Assembly (NCBI RefSeq): GCF_016195855.1
Contig: NZ_JACPYU010000016.1
Coordinates: forward strand, 310,001-374,000
Length of the DNA: 64,000 bases
Source of the DNA: Aquabacterium sp.
GTDB lineage: Bacteria > Pseudomonadota > Gammaproteobacteria > Burkholderiales > Burkholderiaceae_C
Direction: 5' to 3'
The translations under genes and the position numbers were made by a program. Under the pieces are notes generated by a model, which did no database searches, was not told where the DNA came from, and saw only the letters and a list, made by a program, of their open reading frames with translations. This document shows positions 9,007-18,371 of the stretch, piece by piece. Each line of letters begins with the position of its first letter. Positions within the stretch are counted from its first letter, which is position 1.

Positions 9007-11856
9007 ATGACGATCCAGCCCAGCCCCTGGTTTTGGGCGCCGCAGTCGAGCGCCCAGACGTGCTGGCAGGACTGGGCCGCCGAGACGTCCGCGTGGCTCA
9101 AAGCGCAGCAGGCCGACGTGCGCGACGCGCTGATCGTGCTGCCCGTGGGGGCGGTGTTGTCGCAGGCCCGCCAGGCGTGGGCAGCGGCCGTGGGTGGATG
9201 GGTGCCGAGGATCGACACCATTGCCGCCGTGTCCGAGAGCCTGGCCTGGTCCTGGGCGCCTGAGCCGATGCAAAGCGAGGCGGGTTTGCCGCCGGTCACC
9301 CTGGATGCGGTGCTCGATCGCTTGCAGGCGGCGCGCAGCCTGGGCAGCGAGGCCTGGGGCAAGCAGTGGGCGCAGCGGGATCGGCGTGGCTTCGAGTTTG
9401 CGTTGGACCAGGTGGTGGAGGCTGCGCAGACCTGGGTCAGACGCATGCAGTCCATGGCGCCGGCGCAGCGCCCGGCCTACCTGGACCATGCCCGGGAAGT
9501 GCTGGGTGTCGGGGTGCCGCAGGGCCCGGGTGGGCGGGAGCGTTTGCTGCTGGCCTGGGCGCTGGAGTGGGCGGGCGCAACCGCCGTGGCCGGCCTGCCC
9601 GGTGACCCCCTGTTCGGCTTGCGGCCTTCTGCCCTGGTGGTGGTGACGGCGGGTGAGGCGGTGTCTCCGGGCACGGAGATCCACCTCACGCTGGGTGTGA
9701 TGAGCCATCTGGCCGAGCAGGGCGTGCCCGTGTTGTGGCGTTCGGCCTCGGGGGGCGCTTTGACGCCGGGCCTGCCGCGTGAGCGTGCCCCACTTGCCCG
9801 GCCATGTGGCAATCCAGAAGACGAGGCCCAGGAGGCTGCGGCTCAGGTGCTGGCTGCGGTCAACGACGGGCGCACACAGGGGGCCGAGGCACCTGTGGCC
9901 TTGATCGCGCTGGACCGCAGCCTGATCCGGCGCGTGCGGGCCATGCTGGAAGGCGCTGGCGCCCTGATCGCCGATGAAACGGGTTGGCTCTTGTCCACCA
10001 CGCGGGCGGCTGCCGTGCTGACGCGCCTGCTGCAGGCCTCGCACCCACGTGCGTCGACCGATGACTTGCTGGACTGGCTGAAGTCGGGCTGGCTGGATTG
10101 GCCACAGGACGGTGGTGCGCATGCGCGCCCCGACGGCGTGAACCTGGACCAGGCGACCGGCGACCTGGAGGGCTGGTGCCGCCGTCATGGCATGTTGGGT
10201 GCCTGGGGGCTGCAGGTGGCGGCCAAGGTGCCCAGCGAGCAGGTGGACGACGCGCTGCCCGCCCAACTGGTGCCAAGTGGGCGCCAGGCCATGCCCGGCC
10301 CAGCCGCGTGCTTGTGGCATTGGGCGGTGCAGGTGGTCGAGCCTTTGCAGGTGCTGTGGTCGGGCAAGCGGCCCTCCTTGCGCGACTGGTTGCAAGGCTT
10401 GCAGACGGCGCTGGCGCGAGCGGGTGCCTTGCAGGCCTTGATGGCTGATGCAGCGGGCGAGCTGGCTTTGCAGTCCTTGCGCTTCGAGACCCTGGATGCC
10501 GCCGAGCCAGGCGGGGGCATGTGGGCGGGCTTGTCCAGCCAGACGCGGCTGGACGGCCCGGCGTTTCTGCGTTGGGTGGGGACCGTGCTGGAGGCCACCA
10601 CGTTTCGCCCGGCTGCGCCGGAGCAAGCGGCCGATGTGGTGATCACACCGATGGCGCGTGCGGCCCTGCGCCCCTTTCACGCCATCGTGCTGCCGGGTGC
10701 CGATGAGCGCCAGTTGGGCGCGATGGGCAGCCAGTCGGGCTGGATGAGCACCAAGTTGCGTGAAGCACTGGACCTGGCCACGCCGGCAAGCCAGCGCGCC
10801 GCGCAGTGGGATGCCTTCAGCCTGCTGATGAGCCGCCCGGGTGTGATCTGCCTGCACCGTCATGCGCAAGGCAGCGAGCCTTTGGAGCCCAGCGCCTGGC
10901 TGGAGCGTTGGTCGGCCCAGGCTGGTGTGGCCATAGGGCAGGCGCTGGACGTGCGCTTGCCGGTATCGGTCAAGCCCAGCCCGGTTCCGCCGCCTTTGCC
11001 CAGCCTGCGCGAGGCCCTCTGGGCCTTGCCTGCGCAAGTCACGGCCACGTCTTACGAGGCTTTGCGGCAGTGCCCTTATCGCTTCTTTGCCACCAGCGTG
11101 CTGGGCCTGCGTGAGCAAGATGAGCTGGAAGAAGGCCTGGACCGTTCCGACTTCGGCATCTGGCTGCATGAGGTGCTGCGCAGCTTCCACGATCAACGGC
11201 AAGGCCAGTTGGCCATCAGCACCGAGGCCGAAGACGTGCAGGCCTGGCTGGATGCCGCGCAGCGCGTGATCAAGGAAACGGGGCTGGACCGGGACAGCCA
11301 GCGCCCGTATTTCCTGCCTTTCCAGGCTGATCTGGATCGGTTGGCTCGCGCCTACGTGAAGTGGCTGCGGGGCCACGAGGAAGGCGGCTGGGCCCTGCAG
11401 GATGCCGAGCGCATCGAGCAGCGTGAACTGCAGGTCAGCGATGAGCTGTCGGTCAGGCTCTATGGGCAGATCGACCGCATTGATGCACGGCATCACGATG
11501 GCGGCAAGCAGCATCTGGTGCTCGATTACAAGACGGGCAGCCTGGAAGGGCTCAAACGCAAGGTGGCCGCGCCGCTGGAGGATACGCAACTGGCTTTCTA
11601 TGCGGCTTTGTCGGACCCGCAATGGGCGGTCTCTGCAGCCTATCTGCACCTGGATGTGCAGGATGTGAAGCAGCTGCATCACCCCGATGTCGAGCGCAGT
11701 GCACAGGTGCTGCTGGAAGGGCTGGCCCGGGACTGGACGCGCCTGCATGCTGGCGCCGCGATGCCAGCGCTGGGTGAAGGCAGTGCGTGCACGTATTGCC
11801 AGGCTCGCGGCTTGTGCCGCAAGGACCATTGGACCCTGCAGGAGGTGTCGGCATGA
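9007..11856 (+). CDS. addB: AddB-like helicase-nuclease subunit (PD-(D/E)XK, Fe-S type)
   Basis: This is the partner of the AddA-like helicase that follows; together they would resect double-strand DNA ends for RecA. From the ATG at 9007 it is 949 residues. The N-terminal two-thirds is a diverged helicase-like region without a convincing Walker A. The C-terminal RecB-type nuclease has YGQIDRIDA, LDYKTGSLEG (near residue 839) and the Q motif DTQLAFYAAL. Four cysteines at about residues 689 (QCPYRFF), 928, 931 and 937 (CTYCQARGLC) match the Fe-S cluster of AddB-type nucleases. Alternative in-frame starts exist at 8971 (ATG) and 8893 (GTG); none has a strong RBS, so the N-terminus is uncertain. 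Its stop overlaps addA by 4 bp. Confidence 0.82.
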   Translation: MTIQPSPWFWAPQSSAQTCWQDWAAETSAWLKAQQADVRDALIVLPVGAVLSQARQAWAAAVGGWVPRIDTIAAVSESLAWSWAPEPMQSEAGLPPVTLDAVLDRLQAARSLGSEAWGKQWAQRDRRGFEFALDQVVEAAQTWVRRMQSMAPAQRPAYLDHAREVLGVGVPQGPGGRERLLLAWALEWAGATAVAGLPGDPLFGLRPSALVVVTAGEAVSPGTEIHLTLGVMSHLAEQGVPVLWRSASGGALTPGLPRERAPLARPCGNPEDEAQEAAAQVLAAVNDGRTQGAEAPVALIALDRSLIRRVRAMLEGAGALIADETGWLLSTTRAAAVLTRLLQASHPRASTDDLLDWLKSGWLDWPQDGGAHARPDGVNLDQATGDLEGWCRRHGMLGAWGLQVAAKVPSEQVDDALPAQLVPSGRQAMPGPAACLWHWAVQVVEPLQVLWSGKRPSLRDWLQGLQTALARAGALQALMADAAGELALQSLRFETLDAAEPGGGMWAGLSSQTRLDGPAFLRWVGTVLEATTFRPAAPEQAADVVITPMARAALRPFHAIVLPGADERQLGAMGSQSGWMSTKLREALDLATPASQRAAQWDAFSLLMSRPGVICLHRHAQGSEPLEPSAWLERWSAQAGVAIGQALDVRLPVSVKPSPVPPPLPSLREALWALPAQVTATSYEALRQCPYRFFATSVLGLREQDELEEGLDRSDFGIWLHEVLRSFHDQRQGQLAISTEAEDVQAWLDAAQRVIKETGLDRDSQRPYFLPFQADLDRLARAYVKWLRGHEEGGWALQDAERIEQRELQVSDELSVRLYGQIDRIDARHHDGGKQHLVLDYKTGSLEGLKRKVAAPLEDTQLAFYAALSDPQWAVSAAYLHLDVQDVKQLHHPDVERSAQVLLEGLARDWTRLHAGAAMPALGEGSACTYCQARGLCRKDHWTLQEVSA

Positions 11857-14800
11857 GCCAGGCCGCATACGAAGTCAACGGCGAGATCGTGCCCAGCGAC
11901 CTGTTCTACCAGGTGGCTTGTGATCCTCACCGCAGCGTGGTGGTGGAGGCCTGCGCGGGCGCGGGCAAGACCTGGATGCTGGTGTCGCGTATCTTGCGGG
12001 CCCTGCTCGATGGCGTGCCGCCCAATCAGATCCTGGCCATCACCTTCACGAAGAAGGCAGCCGGCGAGATGCGCGAGCGTTTGCACGGTTGGTTGCGTGA
12101 CTTTGCGCAAGCCAGTGATGCGCAGCGCGAGTTGGAGCTGCGCATCCGTGGCGTGGCGCCTGACAAGATCGCCGAGATGGCGCCCCGGTTGCAGCAACTG
12201 TATGCGCGCTGGCTGGACGAAGGGCGGGGCGTTGACATTCATACCATCCACGGGTGGTTCTCGCGGCTGGTGAAGGCGGCACCGCTGGACATCCTCAACG
12301 AGCTGAACCTGCCGCCTGAGCTCAACCTGGTCGAAGACACAAGCGAGCATTGGCCCGAGGTGTGGGGGCGCATGCTGCGCCGCCTTGATGCACAGGCGCC
12401 ATCCCGCAAGAACGGTGATGAGGCGGGGCCTGACTACCTGGCCTTCATGGCCATCGTGCGTGAGGTCGGCCGCTTCAATGCCGAGGCCTGGCTGCACACG
12501 GCGCTGAACAACCGACTGGAGCTGACACTGGCCGATCAGGCCGGGCGCCTGGCCGGTGGTGTGGCCTGCGCGGCAGACTGGTCGGCGCAGTGGTCCGGGC
12601 TGGCCCACCCGTGCGAGGCACTGGCACGCCAGAGTGTGCAGGATCAACTCTGGTCCCTGGCGCGGCAATTGGCCACCGCCAAGGGCGCCAAGGCGCAGAA
12701 GGCCGGTGTGGCCATTGAACAGGCCCTGGGCCTGGCTGATGTGCAGTCTCGGGCGCAGGCCTTGTTCAAGGCGCTGTTGACCGACAAGGGTGAGCCGCGC
12801 AAGCAACTGGGGGACATGGCCGATCTGGCGTGGGCCCAGTCCTGGCTGATGGATTTGCAGCAGGCCATGGTGCAGCAAGAGGCGCATGTGTTGCACGAAC
12901 ACATGGTGGGCTTGTCGCGCTTGCTGTTTGACGAGTACGCGCGTTTCAAATCCGAGCGTGGCCTGGCCGACATGGTGGACCTGGAGTTGGCAGCCGCCAG
13001 GCTCCTGGGTGATCCCATCTTGTCGGGCTGGATCCAGGAGCGGCTGGACAGCCAGGTCAGGCAGTTGCTGATGGACGAGTTCCAGGACACCAGCCCGCTG
13101 CAATGGCAGACCCTGAAGTCCTGGCTGTCGGCCTATGCCGGTGCGGGCGGTGGGCAAAGCGGGCGGCAGCCCATCAGCGTCTTCCTGGTGGGCGACCCCA
13201 AGCAAAGCATCTACCGCTTCCGCCGTGCCGACCCTCGCGTCTTCAGTGCCGCCAAGACCTTTGTGCTGGAGGCGCTGGACGGTGATCTGCTGGCCTGCGA
13301 CCACACGCGGCGCAATGCGCCAGGCATCATCGATGCGCTCAACCTGGTCATGGGGCAGGCTTGTGCGCAAGGCCGCTTTCCGGGCTTTCGGGCGCACACC
13401 ACGGCGTCGGAAGACGGTGCCAGCATCCGGGTCCTGCCCTCGGTCATGCGCACAACGGCTGAGAAGGCCGAGCCCGATGAGGCCTGGCGCGACAGCCTGC
13501 TGACGCCGCGCGAGCAGGCTCACACGACGATCAAGGAGATCGAAGCCGAGCAGGTGGCGCAGGCGATCACGGCGATGGTGCGGCAAGAGGGCCTGGCGCC
13601 ATCGGACATCTACGTGCTGGGCCGCAAGCGGGCCACGCTGGCCATGGTGGCGCAGGCGCTGGACGAGCATGGCGTGCCGCACATCGCGCCCGAGGACACG
13701 CGGTTGATCGACACGCCCGAGGTGCGGGACCTGGTGGCCGTGCTGGATGTGCTGGTGTCGCCGCACCATGACCTGGCACTGGCCCATGCCTTGAAGTGCC
13801 CGCTGTTTGGCGTCACTGACGGGGAGTTGCTGCAACTGGCCTCTGTCGTGAAGCAGGCACGCGTGAAAACCTCGTGGTGGGACAGCTTGCTGCGGATGGC
13901 CGCGCAGGCTGACAGCCCACCCACCCTGGTGCGGGCGGCGGCCTTGCTGCAGGCCTGGGCCGCGCTGGCGCGTGTGGCCCCCCCGCATGACCTGCTGGAG
14001 CGCATCGTGACGGATGGCGACTACCGCGCGCGCTTGCTGGCCTGTGTGCCCGCCAGCCGCCGTGTGCAGGCGCTGTTCCATGTGGACGCGTTGTTGTCGC
14101 AAAGCCTGGAGATGGACGCGGGCCGCGATGCCACGCCTTACCGCTGGGTGCGTGCGCTCAAGCGCCTGCCCTTGAACCTGCCGCCACGCTCGCAGGCCGA
14201 TGCCGTGCAGTTGCTGACCATCCACGGTGCCAAGGGCCTGGAGGCCAAGGTGGTCTTCATGGTGGACACCGACCCGGAGCCCGCCCGCAAGGACAGCTAT
14301 GCCTTGATGGTGGATTGGCCCGAGAGTGACGAGCGGCCCCGGTTTTGCGCCTTCATCCGCTCGCAGAGCAGCCCGCCGCCCAGCCTGGCCGCCAGCCTGG
14401 ATGAAGACCGCGAGGCCGACCAGCGTGAGGAGTTGAATGCCTTGTATGTGGCGCTCACGCGGGCCCGGGAGCAACTGGTGTTCAGCCGCACGCAGCCCAG
14501 AGGTCAGGCTTCGGACAGCTGGTGGCAGCGGCTGGCCAGCAGTGGGGCCATCGATCCGGAACAGGTCTGGCACGTGACCCTGCCTGAAGCAGCGCCCGAG
14601 GATGGTGGCGCGGCGGCCGACGAACCCGTGTCCTGGTCAACCTTGCCTGTGGTGCCTGCGCGGGCGGGGGCAGGCCAGGCCCAGCCGGCGCTGGCAGAAA
14701 AGAGCAGCACCCAGCAGTTGCTGGGGCAGGTGGTGCACCGGGTGCTGGAGTGGCTCACGCCCTTGCCGGTGGGCCAGCGCACCCCGGAGCGCATCGAACG

Positions 14801-15179
14801 TGCCGTGGTGGCCGCGGGCAAGGCCTTGCTGCTGGAAGCCGAACACCATGGCGCCGCCCGGCACCTGGTCAACACGATCTTGACGGCACCGGCGCTGCAA
14901 CCCTGGCTGGACCCGGCCAAGCTGGCCTGGGCAGGCAACGAGGTGGCCTTGCATGACCAGGGTCAGGTGCTGCGCATAGACAGGCTGGTGGCCGTTGACA
15001 CGGACGGTGGCAGGCAATGGTGGGTGCTGGACTACAAGCTGCAGCACCGGCCGCAGGCCCTGGAGGCCTACCGGGCCCAGATGGCGCGCTACGTGGCGGC
15101 CGTCGCCGCCCTGCAGGCCCCGGAGCCTGTGCGGGCCGCGTTCATCACAGGAGCGGGCGAGTGGGTGCCCCTGGCCTGA
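11853..15179 (+). CDS. addA: AddA-like UvrD-family helicase with C-terminal nuclease
   Basis: This is a superfamily 1A helicase of 1108 residues, ATGA-coupled to the AddB-like gene. Motif I is ACAGAGKTWML (near residue 34), followed by ITFTKKAAGEM, motif II MDEFQDTSPLQW (about 407), motif III VGDPKQSIYRFRRAD (about 450), motif V LLTIHGAKGLE (about 789) and motif VI YVALTRAREQL (about 865). The C-terminal PD-(D/E)XK domain shows LGQVVHRVLEW, LRIDRLVAVD and VLDYKLQHR (about 1058). So it is both motor and nuclease, as in AddA and RecB. With no RecC- or RecD-like gene beside it, AddAB is the better label than RecBCD. Confidence 0.85.
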   Translation: MSQAAYEVNGEIVPSDLFYQVACDPHRSVVVEACAGAGKTWMLVSRILRALLDGVPPNQILAITFTKKAAGEMRERLHGWLRDFAQASDAQRELELRIRGVAPDKIAEMAPRLQQLYARWLDEGRGVDIHTIHGWFSRLVKAAPLDILNELNLPPELNLVEDTSEHWPEVWGRMLRRLDAQAPSRKNGDEAGPDYLAFMAIVREVGRFNAEAWLHTALNNRLELTLADQAGRLAGGVACAADWSAQWSGLAHPCEALARQSVQDQLWSLARQLATAKGAKAQKAGVAIEQALGLADVQSRAQALFKALLTDKGEPRKQLGDMADLAWAQSWLMDLQQAMVQQEAHVLHEHMVGLSRLLFDEYARFKSERGLADMVDLELAAARLLGDPILSGWIQERLDSQVRQLLMDEFQDTSPLQWQTLKSWLSAYAGAGGGQSGRQPISVFLVGDPKQSIYRFRRADPRVFSAAKTFVLEALDGDLLACDHTRRNAPGIIDALNLVMGQACAQGRFPGFRAHTTASEDGASIRVLPSVMRTTAEKAEPDEAWRDSLLTPREQAHTTIKEIEAEQVAQAITAMVRQEGLAPSDIYVLGRKRATLAMVAQALDEHGVPHIAPEDTRLIDTPEVRDLVAVLDVLVSPHHDLALAHALKCPLFGVTDGELLQLASVVKQARVKTSWWDSLLRMAAQADSPPTLVRAAALLQAWAALARVAPPHDLLERIVTDGDYRARLLACVPASRRVQALFHVDALLSQSLEMDAGRDATPYRWVRALKRLPLNLPPRSQADAVQLLTIHGAKGLEAKVVFMVDTDPEPARKDSYALMVDWPESDERPRFCAFIRSQSSPPPSLAASLDEDREADQREELNALYVALTRAREQLVFSRTQPRGQASDSWWQRLASSGAIDPEQVWHVTLPEAAPEDGGAAADEPVSWSTLPVVPARAGAGQAQPALAEKSSTQQLLGQVVHRVLEWLTPLPVGQRTPERIERAVVAAGKALLLEAEHHGAARHLVNTILTAPALQPWLDPAKLAWAGNEVALHDQGQVLRIDRLVAVDTDGGRQWWVLDYKLQHRPQALEAYRAQMARYVAAVAALQAPEPVRAAFITGAGEWVPLA

Positions 15180-15331
15180 GGGGCCAACACGCTGGCGGGC
15201 GCGGTCTTTGTGAAAAAGCACCGCGATTACCTCCCTAGACGGGGTTTTGCAGATGCCCGGCCTGTAGTGCAATCAAAGTGTTTACATGGGGATACATTCA
15301 TCCCCGGAGATCCACAGTCCTGCACACCACG

Positions 15332-17101
15332 ATGCCCGCTGTCTTGCCTCCTACGACCACGGCGCCCCGGTACTTCGGGCGATTCGAGCTGCGGCAGTTG
15401 CTCGGGCGCAGCCATGCCTCGGGCACCTGGCTGGCGGTCGACCCGCGTCTGCAGCAAGAGGTCTTGCTGTGTGTGCCGCGCGCACAACCGCAGAACGATG
15501 CCGAGCGGGATGCCTGGATGCAGGAAGTGCTGTCAGGCGCCCGGCTCAAGCACCCGCAGCTGGTGGATGTGCTGGAAGTCTCTTCCCACGACGGCTGGCC
15601 CTTTGTGAGCTATGCACGCGGGCAGAGCGTGACGCTGGTCGAGCGCCTGTCTTCGGGGGCACCTCCCGTGCCACTTGAGGTGGTGACCATGGTGTGCGAC
15701 ATCCTCGAGGGGCTGGCCTATGCCCACGAAGCTGGTGTGGCGCACCAGGATCTGGCTTTGCACAACCTGCTGGTCGACAAGGCCGGGCATGCCCGTGTGG
15801 CGGGCTTGAGTTGCGGCCTGGCGCCGCTGGCGCAAGGTGAGCTGGTCAGGCCACCTTATGGACGTCAGCAGATGCGTCTAGCAGCCGAGCGCGATGTCCT
15901 CATGGTTGGTTTGCTCATGTACCGCTTGCTGGTCAACAGCCCAGCGCTGGATGACCCCGATCTGGGCCACGCGGCCAGCCGGATCGGCACCGAGATCGTG
16001 CGTTTGCCCTGGACGACGCCGCACCCGGTGCCCGAGACCTTGCGGGCGATCGTCAACCGGGCCACCGACCGGCAACATCGCCAGCGTTACCTGAACGCCC
16101 GCACGCTGCTCAGTGCCTTGCAGGGCTGGGTCAAGACCAACGCCGAGGACACTGGCGGCCCGCTGGCCTTGCTGCTGGATCGACTCAATGCGGTGGGCAC
16201 CTTGCCTGGCCGCCCCCATACCGAGCGTGCCTTGATCGCGACCTTGTCGCAAGAGACGCTGCGTGTGGATGACTTCGTCGACATCATCGTCAAGAACCCC
16301 GCCTTGTGCTGGGAGATGCTGCGGTCGGTCAACGTGGCCTCTTACCGCTCCCAGACGGTGGACGACGGCGTGACGACCCTGTCGCGCGCCGTCATGTTGC
16401 TGGGGCAGCAAGGCTTGCGCAAAGTCGCCGGTGGCGTGCGCGCCTGGCCAGGGGCAATGGGTGCGCAAACGAGCCTGTCCGGCGAGGATGGGCAGCAGGC
16501 CATTGCCGACCTGGACAAGGAGTTGCGCCTGACCTGCCTGGCCGGGCACATCGCCCGCTTGATGGCACCTTTTTCCATCAGCGACGAAGAGGCGTCCATC
16601 ACGGCCATGTCCCAGCGTCTGGGGTGGCTGCTGGTCCTTTATCACTTCCCAGACGAGGCGGCGCAGATCAAGCGGCTGATGCAGCCTGGCCCACCTGCGG
16701 AAGAAGATAGCACCACGCCCACACCGGGCATGAGCATGGATGCCGCTGCAGGCGCCGTGCTGGGTGTGAACCTGGATGACCTGTCCATTTCGGTGCTGAA
16801 GCACTGGGGCATGCACGAGCGTTTGCTGCATGCCTGCAGGCCGCTGAGCCGCAGCACGCCGGTGCGCACGCCCACAACGCCGGAAGACACCTTGCGCGTG
16901 GTGGCCAGCCTGGCCAATGAAATGATCCAGACCTTGTCACTGGAGCCGCAGAAATCGGCCCAGTCCCTGCACCAGGTCTATCTTCGGTATGCCCGCGCAC
17001 TGGGCCTGACGGCCAAGGAGTGCAACCTCACGCTGGAACACGCCATGCGTCTGGTGGACGGGCCGGCCTCCAAGGCCGCGAAGGTGGTCAGCCCCGCTTG
17101 A
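15332..17101 (+). CDS. Degenerate protein-kinase domain fused to HDOD domain
   Basis: The 589-residue protein (ATG at 15332) starts with a kinase-like fold. The catalytic loop is recognisable as AHQDLALHN (about residues 137-145), keeping the Asp and Asn of HRDxxxxN, but the DFG position reads AGLSCG and the expected ATP-anchoring lysine strand (LLCVPR) has no lysine. That makes catalysis doubtful and points to a pseudokinase. Residues from about 290 form an HDOD domain ([29 protein letters not shown]), a catalytically dead HD relative found in regulators of motility, competence and c-di-GMP signalling. No membrane segment is seen. It stands alone, and its 3' end overlaps convergent pyrD by 14 bp. 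Confidence 0.75.
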   Translation: MPAVLPPTTTAPRYFGRFELRQLLGRSHASGTWLAVDPRLQQEVLLCVPRAQPQNDAERDAWMQEVLSGARLKHPQLVDVLEVSSHDGWPFVSYARGQSVTLVERLSSGAPPVPLEVVTMVCDILEGLAYAHEAGVAHQDLALHNLLVDKAGHARVAGLSCGLAPLAQGELVRPPYGRQQMRLAAERDVLMVGLLMYRLLVNSPALDDPDLGHAASRIGTEIVRLPWTTPHPVPETLRAIVNRATDRQHRQRYLNARTLLSALQGWVKTNAEDTGGPLALLLDRLNAVGTLPGRPHTERALIATLSQETLRVDDFVDIIVKNPALCWEMLRSVNVASYRSQTVDDGVTTLSRAVMLLGQQGLRKVAGGVRAWPGAMGAQTSLSGEDGQQAIADLDKELRLTCLAGHIARLMAPFSISDEEASITAMSQRLGWLLVLYHFPDEAAQIKRLMQPGPPAEEDSTTPTPGMSMDAAAGAVLGVNLDDLSISVLKHWGMHERLLHACRPLSRSTPVRTPTTPEDTLRVVASLANEMIQTLSLEPQKSAQSLHQVYLRYARALGLTAKECNLTLEHAMRLVDGPASKAAKVVSPA

Positions 17102-18125
17102 GCGCCTGGGCGCATTCCTTGACGAGTGCGGGGCCCTTGTAGATCAGGCCGGTGTAGATCTGGACCAGATCGGCGCCTGCATCGCGTTTGGAGCGGGCAT
17201 CGGCCGCGCTCATCACGCCGCCCACACCGATGATGGGGTAGCGCGGGCCCAGGGCCGCACGCAACTGACGGATCACCTGGTTGCTGGCTTCCAGCACCGG
17301 TGCACCACTCAAACCACCGGTTTCTTCGGCGTGCTTCAAGCCCTTGACGGCCTCGCGCGAGATCGTGGTGTTGGTGGCGATCACGCCGTCGATGCCGTTC
17401 TTCTGCAGCGTGGCGGCAATCACGCCCACTTGCGTTTCGTCCAGATCGGGGGCGATCTTCACGAACATGGGCACGGTGCGGCCGTGGCGCTTGACCAGGT
17501 CCTGGCGGCGCGCTTGCAACTGGCCCAGCAGCGCGTCCAGCGCTTCGTCGCTTTGCAGGGCGCGCAGGTTCTTGGTGTTGGGCGACGAGATGTTGACCGT
17601 GACGTAGTCGGCGTGCGGGTAGACGCCCTCCAGGCAGATCAGGTAGTCGTCCACCGCGTTCTCAATCGGCGTGAGGGCGTTCTTGCCGATGTTCAGGCCC
17701 AGGATGCCGCCTTTGCTGCGGAACTGCGCGCGCTTGACATTGGCCAGGAAGCTGTCGAGGCCTTCGTTGTTGAAGCCCAGGCGGTTGATCAGGGCATTGG
17801 CCTCAGGCAGGCGGAACATGCGGGGCTTGGGGTTGCCAGGCTGCGCCTTCGGCGTCACGGTGCCCACTTCCACAAAGCCGAAGCCCATGGCGCCCAGGCC
17901 ATCGATCACGCGGCCATTCTTGTCCAGGCCGGCGGCCATGCCGATGCGGTTGGGGAAGGTGATGCCTGCCACTTCAACCGGGTCCTGTACGCGGTCGGCT
18001 CCCCACAGGCAGGCCAGTGGCGTGTTCTGCAAGCGCGCCAGGCCGGCCATGGTCAGGTCGTGCGCGGCCTCCGGGTCCAGGTTGAACAACACGGATTTCG
18101 GCAGGGAGTAGGGAAGCAGGGCCAT
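17088..18125 (-). CDS. pyrD: Dihydroorotate dehydrogenase (quinone), class 2
   Basis: PyrD oxidises dihydroorotate to orotate in pyrimidine synthesis and passes electrons to quinone at the inner membrane. The 345-residue protein has the N-terminal membrane-associating helices ([13 protein letters not shown]), the FMN-binding segment [35 protein letters not shown] and the catalytic-Ser loop region [14 protein letters not shown], followed by [13 protein letters not shown]. The class 2 length and N-terminal extension are present. The gene is monocistronic between convergent and divergent neighbours. Confidence 0.97.
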   Translation of the reverse strand: MALLPYSLPKSVLFNLDPEAAHDLTMAGLARLQNTPLACLWGADRVQDPVEVAGITFPNRIGMAAGLDKNGRVIDGLGAMGFGFVEVGTVTPKAQPGNPKPRMFRLPEANALINRLGFNNEGLDSFLANVKRAQFRSKGGILGLNIGKNALTPIENAVDDYLICLEGVYPHADYVTVNISSPNTKNLRALQSDEALDALLGQLQARRQDLVKRHGRTVPMFVKIAPDLDETQVGVIAATLQKNGIDGVIATNTTISREAVKGLKHAEETGGLSGAPVLEASNQVIRQLRAALGPRYPIIGVGGVMSAADARSKRDAGADLVQIYTGLIYKGPALVKECAQALKRG

Positions 18126-18265
18126 GGGTGGCAGAGGTGATCGGGTGAACGGTTGAGGCGCATATTGTCCCCGATCTGCCTGCGGTTTTTCCGGTGGCGG
18201 GCGGCAGCGTCCGCGGTGTCATCCGGACAGGGGGCTGTTTCCGGGGCTATTTCACTGCTTGGCCT

Positions 18266-18292
18266 CAAAGCGATTGGCTAACCTGCCTGTTA
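18266..18292 (+). promoter_or_regulatory. Possible sigma-28 (FliA) promoter of the chemoreceptor gene
   Basis: CAAA at 18266-18269, a 15-nt spacer, and GCCTGTTA at 18285-18292 resemble the flagellar sigma-28 pattern TAAA-N15-GCCGATAA (three of four and five of eight positions). It lies 80 bp before the chemoreceptor ATG. The match is partial, so this is a candidate only. Confidence 0.3.
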
Positions 18293-18371
18293 CCGCAAAA
18301 GCCCCGTGTCTGTCAGCGAAGTTTGCTTGTGCAGGGTTGATTTTGATCACGCTACCCCTTGGAGTCCGTTC

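Noticed and set aside
8968-11868. Very long open frame on the minus strand opposite the AddB-like gene
   Set aside because: It mirrors the GC-rich third positions of the real gene. The plus strand has clear nuclease motifs; the antisense protein is low-complexity (His/Gln/Arg-rich) without domains.
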